Shown here: piece after piece, positions 58,352-64,000 of the stretch
Numbering within the stretch: position 1 is the first letter of the stretch
Layout: every line of letters begins with the position of its first letter
Origin: Pseudeuparius sepicola
Taxonomy: Eukaryota > Arthropoda > Insecta > Coleoptera > Anthribidae
DNA length: 64,000 nt
Assembly: GCA_963920635.1 (NCBI GenBank)
Contig: OY987308.1
Coordinates: forward strand, 21,853,096 to 21,917,095
Reading direction: 5' to 3'
Notes under the pieces: model-generated
The model's database searches: none
Told to the model about the DNA's origin: nothing
What the model saw: only the letters and a program-made list of their open reading frames with translations
Translations under genes and position numbers: made by a program

Positions 58352-61300
58352 ATGGCACTATACGACAATAGATACTGGTTGTTATCGCACATACGAAATT
58401 CCTTCATTACTACAGACGATACAGGTAGGTACAACAAATTACGAACACATTTTATAAACGAATAAAAAAAATTCTTGCTTTAAGGAATGAGCGAACTGGT
58501 TATGAACGGTGAAGGTGGCATTGTAAAAGAAAAAATTCTCAGCAAAGAACCCTACCACGACCTCGAACTAAGCGACGAAGACGACGACAGCGATACATAT
58601 TCTGGAGGCATGCAGTTTGAAGATTTTGTCGTGAGGGGTCGCTCAGCCCCGGCTACTTTGGAAAAAATCGCCATAGCGAAACAGAAAGCTTCGCACAGCT
58701 TCCACATACGTCATATAAAGTGGGAGTCGATGAAAAAACCCGACGAAACCACCGAGGATAATGATTTGTTCGTTATGAGGGAGGCGCAACCGAAAGCCAC
58801 CCCCAAGTCCGGCTTGTCGCGACTGATGCTGGAAGGCACGAATATACCGAAAAATCCATTTGTGGAATATACGAAGTTTGACGGGAGTGAACAAATAGAC
58901 GTACCGACGAGAACTTACAGAATTTTTTTGACAATGTTGCCTGAAGACCAGAGGAGTTATCCATTGGATGTGTGTTGCTTGGCTACGGCAAGCGTCAGGG
59001 ATTTGATTGGGTTGATTTTGCTGAAGTTCAGGTAATAATTATTCACCTACCTACACAATTTTCACAATTATTATTATCAGTCTACTCGCAAATAGGGACT
59101 ACTTGGAAGCCCCAAGAATTTTTTTTACATACATACTGGGAAATCCGAAAATAAGTCCCTCGAATGTATTTATATTACTCGAGATAGAATACTATACTTG
59201 GCCGAATTTGTAAGTCCTTTAAATTTAAATAAACACTGTCATTAACACGATTAAAATATGCAAATAAATAGCTGGATAAATAATGATAAATGTTGATGAA
59301 AGTAGGTACCAATTAATTTTATTGGACAGTGATTGGTTGATAAGCAAGTACCTATTTGCCAAAGTATGCATTTTTTTCTTTACAATTCGCGCGACAAGCT
59401 TTTCAATTTGCAAAAACTTTCCATATTGGATTTTGTATGAAGTCGCGCGTTCACCTTATTGTTTTCTACCCGTCGAGCCCTTTCATTTGATACCCATGTT
59501 GGGTATCAAATAGGTAATCCGCCATCTTGGAGCGGCGGCCATATTGAATTTAGTGTGATGTCACTAAGTTTATTATTTTCTACTCTTCAACCCCCTTTTG
59601 ACAAAAAAAATACATCATCCGCCATCTTGGAGCGGCGGCCATTTTGAAAGTATTACAATATTGAGTATTGCTTATTGTATTGTCACCGGAACTAAAGGGG
59701 TATGCAAAATTTCAGTTCAATCGGATGTCAGGAAGTGGTTCTAATTCAGCTTGCAAGATTCGACCCACACTAACAATAAAAGCTTGTAAAAATGGACCGA
59801 GAAATGGGCACTAAGTGGAAACAAAACTTCCATGAACCACAGTGGTTTTTTTAGCTTCTTTACATACAGCAAATGTTAACAAACGCCGAAATTTTGCATA
59901 AAAACATCAAACTCCCCAACTTTTCTATCCTAGTAAGTGCAATTAGAGTTTGATAATTTAACTTAGGAATAACAACAAATTAAATTATTTTTAAGTTAAA
60001 TCTACCAAAATCGCGTGAACTGCACCTCAACATTAGTTTCAGTGTTTTAACTGAAGATTTTTAAATTAAATTTTTAATTAGTCTGTTCAAATGGGACATG
60101 AGTATCTCAAATTTACCTGCGTGGTGTTATAGCATGCTGGGAGGGTCCCTAGATGTATTTCTAGTGCTAACTGAATTTCTGTGTCTTTAAAATTTTGGCA
60201 AACACATATTTTCAAAGTAATCCTTACAAACAGGCTCTCAGAAAGTACAAATGAGAGTTGTCTCTTATTTATTGCTAATAGTTTTCGCGGTTTGATTGAA
60301 TATTTCGCCCGAAATCGTAAACAACAATCTATTTCTACCTGCTGTTACAGGCTGACTGATGTTATTATGCAATGGGATGAATTTTAATGGTTTATAAGAA
60401 GTATGTACATTTCAATTAAATTTGAGTATTCCATTTATATTTATAGTGTTTTCATTTTCATGCTAGGAAGGTCCTAACAAATTTTTGTGCCCTATGAATA
60501 TTGATCAATTAAAAAAAAACACAAATTTAGGTCATTTAAACACAAATTGGCATTAAATGAAAGCATTTGATTGGTAGTTTTGCAAACATGTTTCCCTTAT
60601 ATTGAAGTCTTTATTTTTTATTAGCTCTTTAAAATTCCATATCATTATTGATTGTTATTACACATTTGTTGTTACAAACAAGTATTAATCCATTAACCAC
60701 ACACCTAGCTATTGTTTGGGCTAAAAAATTGAACTTTTCTTATGCAATTTTTCATTTTATAGATGCCTCTACATCAAAATACGGGGTATTAACATTGAAT
60801 TTTGAAAAACGATTTTTATTAAACAACGAATTAACAACTGTACTAGGAAGGTTCTGGAAATTTTATTTTACTTTCAGCACTCAGTACAGCAACGTCGCTC
60901 TAAAATCAGTATCGAATTATGGCTTATACATAACTGAGAAAAATGGGGAAATAGACGATGACTTGCCGCATCTAGACCACCAAACTTGCATAGCAAAAGT
61001 CGGCTTTTCATGCCTCGGCCTTGTGGAAATCAAAGAACAAACTAAATCCGTTTCGTTTGACAATGACGACGCGACCGTCTCGGAAACGTCCCAAGACGGA
61101 AAGAAACGAACTACTTCCACCTCGAAAGCGGAGGAAAATAAACAGTATAAAAACGAAATGCTATTGGACGTGCACAACAGAGCGATCGAGGCACCTCTGT
61201 ACCAGTCCTACAGGGTGTACATCCTGAACAAAGTCAGACAAAGGATAGAAATATTACTTGGGATAAGCGGGGAGAAAGTCGAGATAGATCCGGTCCAACA

Positions 61301-62638
61301 GAAAAGTTCCAAATTTGCAATCGGGAAACAAAAAGCCGTTAGTCACCACATGGACACTGTAGCATCTTGTGATATTTTAGATGCGAAAGGCAGTAGATCT
61401 GTATTTAGGATAGTTTATTCTGTTGGAATTGGAGACAATTCGCACACAAGTAAGTACAAAAAAAGACTATGTTCCTAAATTCTTTTTAATAAACCAAGCT
61501 TTCGGTCTACAATGTGACCTTCGTCAGGGCTGGAATTTAATTTTATTATGTGAAATCTTTAATAATTATTAAAAATATAATTTAAGAACATAGCATCAAG
61601 TTTGCTCCTAACCTTATACTCAAATTATTTTAAGAAGTCCTTACTGGGACTGTCAATTGGTAATTTCGATATCCTAAGTTGGCATCAATGCAGCAAAAAA
61701 TGCAACCGGGTCATAAGTTCAGGTCAGTAACGAGCCCATTTGCACTAATAACACGAAAAGTAACACGAACAAGAACAACACAGATGACGGTAAAACTCAC
61801 GAAACGTAGAAAACCCGCGAATATTTTCATTACCGAATGTTTGAACCAGTTTAAACGATCTGGAAAACCTTCACTGTCACTTTGACACACCGAAGCTAAA
61901 TTTGACTGAGTCCGCCCATAGATGCTGCCAAAAGCAGCTGATTATTACAAAATACCAAAACGAAAGTGTTTCGATGACGTTTGAAATTATTATTAAAATG
62001 AGTTGTAGTCATAGTTATTGTTATTTATAGCGGCATGATCGTGATTGCAATAGGGTTTTTATTTTATTATGCTCTTTTTTTCGTATCACTAGGGTAACTT
62101 TTCACATTATAAATCAATGAGTGACGTCATTAACTGGTTGAGACACATATACCAATGTTATACCTATGGTTAACAAAAAAATCCTAGGGATTTTGTGAAG
62201 AATGTCATCTGACAAAATCGGGACTTCTTACAGTAATCGGGGTATAGTCGCCATTGTTTTTTCATTTTGTTTTGTAGTGTCAAGTGCTACATTAAATGTC
62301 AAATCTGACAGTGACAGCTGTCATACTCACCTGTCGCTATTGACAAATGACAGATCTAAATTTTTCCAGCAGCAAAATCAAACGGACTTGAATTTTTGTG
62401 TATATCCAAGGTACTTAGTGTATTTTGTTTTATTACAGTGACAAATTTCTCACCGCCACTGCAAGCTTTGGTCAGCTTCAAGCATTACGATTTCGAAGCT
62501 GACAAAGCCACAGCCGAAGAGATTCAAGAGAAAGTCGGTTTGATATTAAACATAAGATCGAGCTTTAGCAGAAAGGAATATCTTGCGGCCAAAGAAAGAA
62601 AAATTTACAGTAAGAAAAAGAACCTTAACCTGAAGTAG
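58352..62638 (+). CDS. Sin1: SIN1 (MAPKAP1), TORC2 subunit, 4 exons, 463 aa
   Basis: SIN1 is the TORC2-specific subunit that presents AKT/PKC substrates to TOR kinase. Exons: 58352-58424, 58485-59031, 60878-61449, 62439-62638; phases agree. It starts [20 protein letters not shown], as SIN1 N-termini do. The CRIM substrate-binding domain spans about 140-275 ([11 protein letters not shown] at 148-158; [11 protein letters not shown] in exon 3). The PH domain begins [20 protein letters not shown] and continues [13 protein letters not shown], then [17 protein letters not shown] in exon 4. Length is a little below human SIN1 (522), and the Ras-binding segment looks short. Within the last exon ACA|gtaaga at about 62610 would be a good donor, so a longer alternative C-terminus is possible. 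AATAAA is at 62879. Confidence 0.93.
59032..60877 (+). other. Sin1 intron 2
   Basis: 1,846 bp. Two copies of a block with GCCATCTTGGAGCGGCGGCC exactly 100 bp apart (59521, 59621) belong to a dispersed repeat ending near GCAAGATTCGACCC (59766). The rest is AT-rich. The frame before exon 3 (from 60648) is open by chance; the real acceptor is ctttcag at 60877. Confidence 0.65.
61450..62438 (+). other. Sin1 intron 3
   Basis: 989 bp. TTCGGTCTACAATGTGACC followed by TTCGTCAGGGCTGG near 61500 resembles a dispersed insect retroelement end; AATCCTAGGGATT near 62185 is a short palindrome. No gene seen. Confidence 0.5.
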
Positions 62639-63548
62639 TAGTTAGCAGCTGATATTTACTGGAATTTGTGTGTGTGCGTGCGTGTGTGTGTAAAGTCTGT
62701 CAAGAAAACTCGCTAAAGGTATTATTATATTTATTTCCTTATACATTTTTTCATACATTGTATGCACTTCTTTTTTTAAATTATATTTTTACAATTTCAA
62801 AAACGCTTTTAATTCCGTTCATCCTTACCTGTCTACTGGAATGTATTTCGATTCAAACACAAGAACCTCTAAACTCTAATAAATTAAATCGGATTTCACA
62901 TAAATTAATAATGTACAACGTATCATACAAAAAAATATATAACCTTCATATCTGGAATGACTAGTACAATTGATAAAAAAATAAATAACAACACGAAAAT
63001 AATACGAAAAAATACAATACAAGTTTTGTTTTACTGTACAAGTTCCTTACTAAGTTCTAAATATGTATTTTCGAAGACTTCGACAACAAAAATTCAATAA
63101 ATACAGGAAGATACGTTTCTTAATCGTTGGAGACATAAAAACCACCCGGAAACCCAAGACTTGTCTGAAAAAATATATTGCACGATATTTGCATTTCTTT
63201 CGGCATCAAACGTCATTTTTATGTCTCCAACATTATATAAACCACGTTAGTACCTTTGTCACTCTTCAAAATTATCAGAACAAGCTTCAAAATGTGTTAA
63301 AATCATTGGTGCCCAACGTGGGGCTAGTTTTATGAAAACACATTATTAGTTCTGCTACCAAACAATAGATGGCGCCAACTATATCGTGCCACCTTCGGCT
63401 TGTCGCCGCTTGCACAGAGCAACACGCCACTAACATGGTTTATTGTCAGACTACTTTTTAACGGTGAAAATATTGTTTTAACCTCCATGTGCAAGAACTC
63501 CATAAATCTATTTATACTATGTACAAGCGCCGCGGCTTACGCCCTTCA
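62639..63548. other. Intergenic, Sin1 3' side
   Basis: Sin1 poly(A) signal AATAAA at 62879-62884. A hairpin of GTTGGAGACATAAAAA (63126-63141) with its complement (63216-63231). TTGGTGCCCAACGTGGGGC near 63308 resembles the primer-binding site of an LTR retrotransposon, but no LTR is visible. AATAAA on the minus strand at 63439-63444 could serve the gene at the right edge. Confidence 0.5.
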
Positions 63549-64000
63549 TCACAAAACCATCACCACCCTGCCGTTGTGGTGGTTGTGGTGCGTGATCTGG
63601 TGGTTGTTCGGACTTTCCGAGTCCGAGCTCTGCACGACCGCCTCCGACTTGCCGTCCTGGCCGTTCCACTTGCACATGTCCTGGTTGCTTATCTCCGTCA
63701 GGCCCTTGAGGGCGTCGCAACCGTCCGACGTCGGCACCGACCCGATGCTGTAGTCCTGGTGGTTGCTGTCGCTCGGCGACCGGCTCACCGGCGTCGTGCT
63801 GTGCGACCCCCACATCAGGACCGTCTGCCGCGGCATCTCTTGGACGCTCGACGTCGTTACCGGCGAGAAATGCTGCGGCGTGACCGAAATGTGGTGGTTC
63901 GGGCTCTCCGATTGGATCATGTTGCCGTCGGATTTGATCTCTTCGATTTTCGGCGTCACCATCCCCTGCTGCGGCGACGAGGAATGTTTCTTGCCGCATT
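63549..64000 (-). CDS. Unrecognised Ser/His/Gln-rich protein, C-terminal exon, cut by window edge
   Basis: Open on the minus strand from the window edge to TGA at 63549 (about 150 codons visible). It enters as CGKKHSSSPQQGMVTPKIEE and contains SDGNMIQSESPNHHISVTPQ, GSHSTTPVSRSPSDSNHQDY, a DMCKWNGQDG segment and a His/Asn-rich end (NNHQITHHNHHNGRVVMVL). GC-rich codons with low complexity suggest a disordered region of a nuclear regulator. KIEE/IKSDG may be sumoylation-like (IKSD does not fit exactly). I do not recognise the family. No start is visible, and an upstream acceptor may lie outside the window. Confidence 0.65.
   Translation of the reverse strand, partial: CGKKHSSSPQQGMVTPKIEEIKSDGNMIQSESPNHHISVTPQHFSPVTTSSVQEMPRQTVLMWGSHSTTPVSRSPSDSNHQDYSIGSVPTSDGCDALKGLTEISNQDMCKWNGQDGKSEAVVQSSDSESPNNHQITHHNHHNGRVVMVL

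Noticed and set aside
60648..60877. 5' extension of Sin1 exon 3
   Set aside because: The frame is open but encodes no SIN1-like sequence; the ctttcag acceptor restores phase with exon 2.
63300..63325. LTR retrotransposon at the primer-binding-site-like TGGTGCCCAACGTGGGGC
   Set aside because: No LTR pair, gag or pol sequence nearby; mentioned only as a possible relic.

Overview
The window is a piece of an insect nuclear genome, perhaps a beetle (order-level guess only). Evidence: intron-rich genes for animal proteins (Vps13, LIPT2, MRPL1, the TORC2 subunit SIN1), many 50-61 bp introns with GT..AG ends, AT-rich non-coding DNA, and Tc1/mariner, hAT-like and P-like transposons. There is no bacterial-style gene organisation.

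Layout. 1-8127 is an unbroken (CACAA)n satellite, followed by about 31 copies of a 20-bp C-rich satellite (to 8763) and a short TCCC tract. 8.8-11.5 kb is repeat-rich DNA with at most one orphan exon. 11.55-13.83 kb holds three compact genes: a coiled-coil protein (minus), a 64-residue membrane micro-protein (plus, two exons) and the lipoyl(octanoyl) transferase LIPT2 (minus). 13.83-16.3 kb is transposon-rich.

16316-55139 (minus) is one gene, Vps13. I traced 21 exons whose splice phases agree at all 20 junctions, giving 9,594 nt, 3,197 residues: chorein N-terminus, central region, SHR-BD/VAB region, the conserved C-terminal region and the terminal PH-like domain. Its introns fall into two classes, 52-60 bp and 1.3-8.9 kb (one of 155 bp). 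The long ones are filled with nested transposons (the clearest nest is at 23.3-28.9 kb) or with intron-private tandem arrays (introns 10, 14, 15).

55.1-64 kb: a THAP-domain first exon diverges from Vps13; MRPL1 (minus, 3 exons) and Sin1/MAPKAP1 (plus, 4 exons) are divergent with 264 bp between start codons; the last exon of an unrecognised His/Ser-rich protein runs off the right edge on the minus strand.

The genes do not form one pathway: lipid transport at membrane contacts (Vps13), mitochondrial lipoylation and translation (LIPT2, MRPL1), TORC2 signalling (SIN1). The most unusual content is the homogeneous pentamer array, the layered transposons with readable target-site duplications, a transposon ending 18 nt from a Vps13 splice acceptor, and the higher-order repeats inside Vps13 introns. 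I did not find a clear new multi-gene system.
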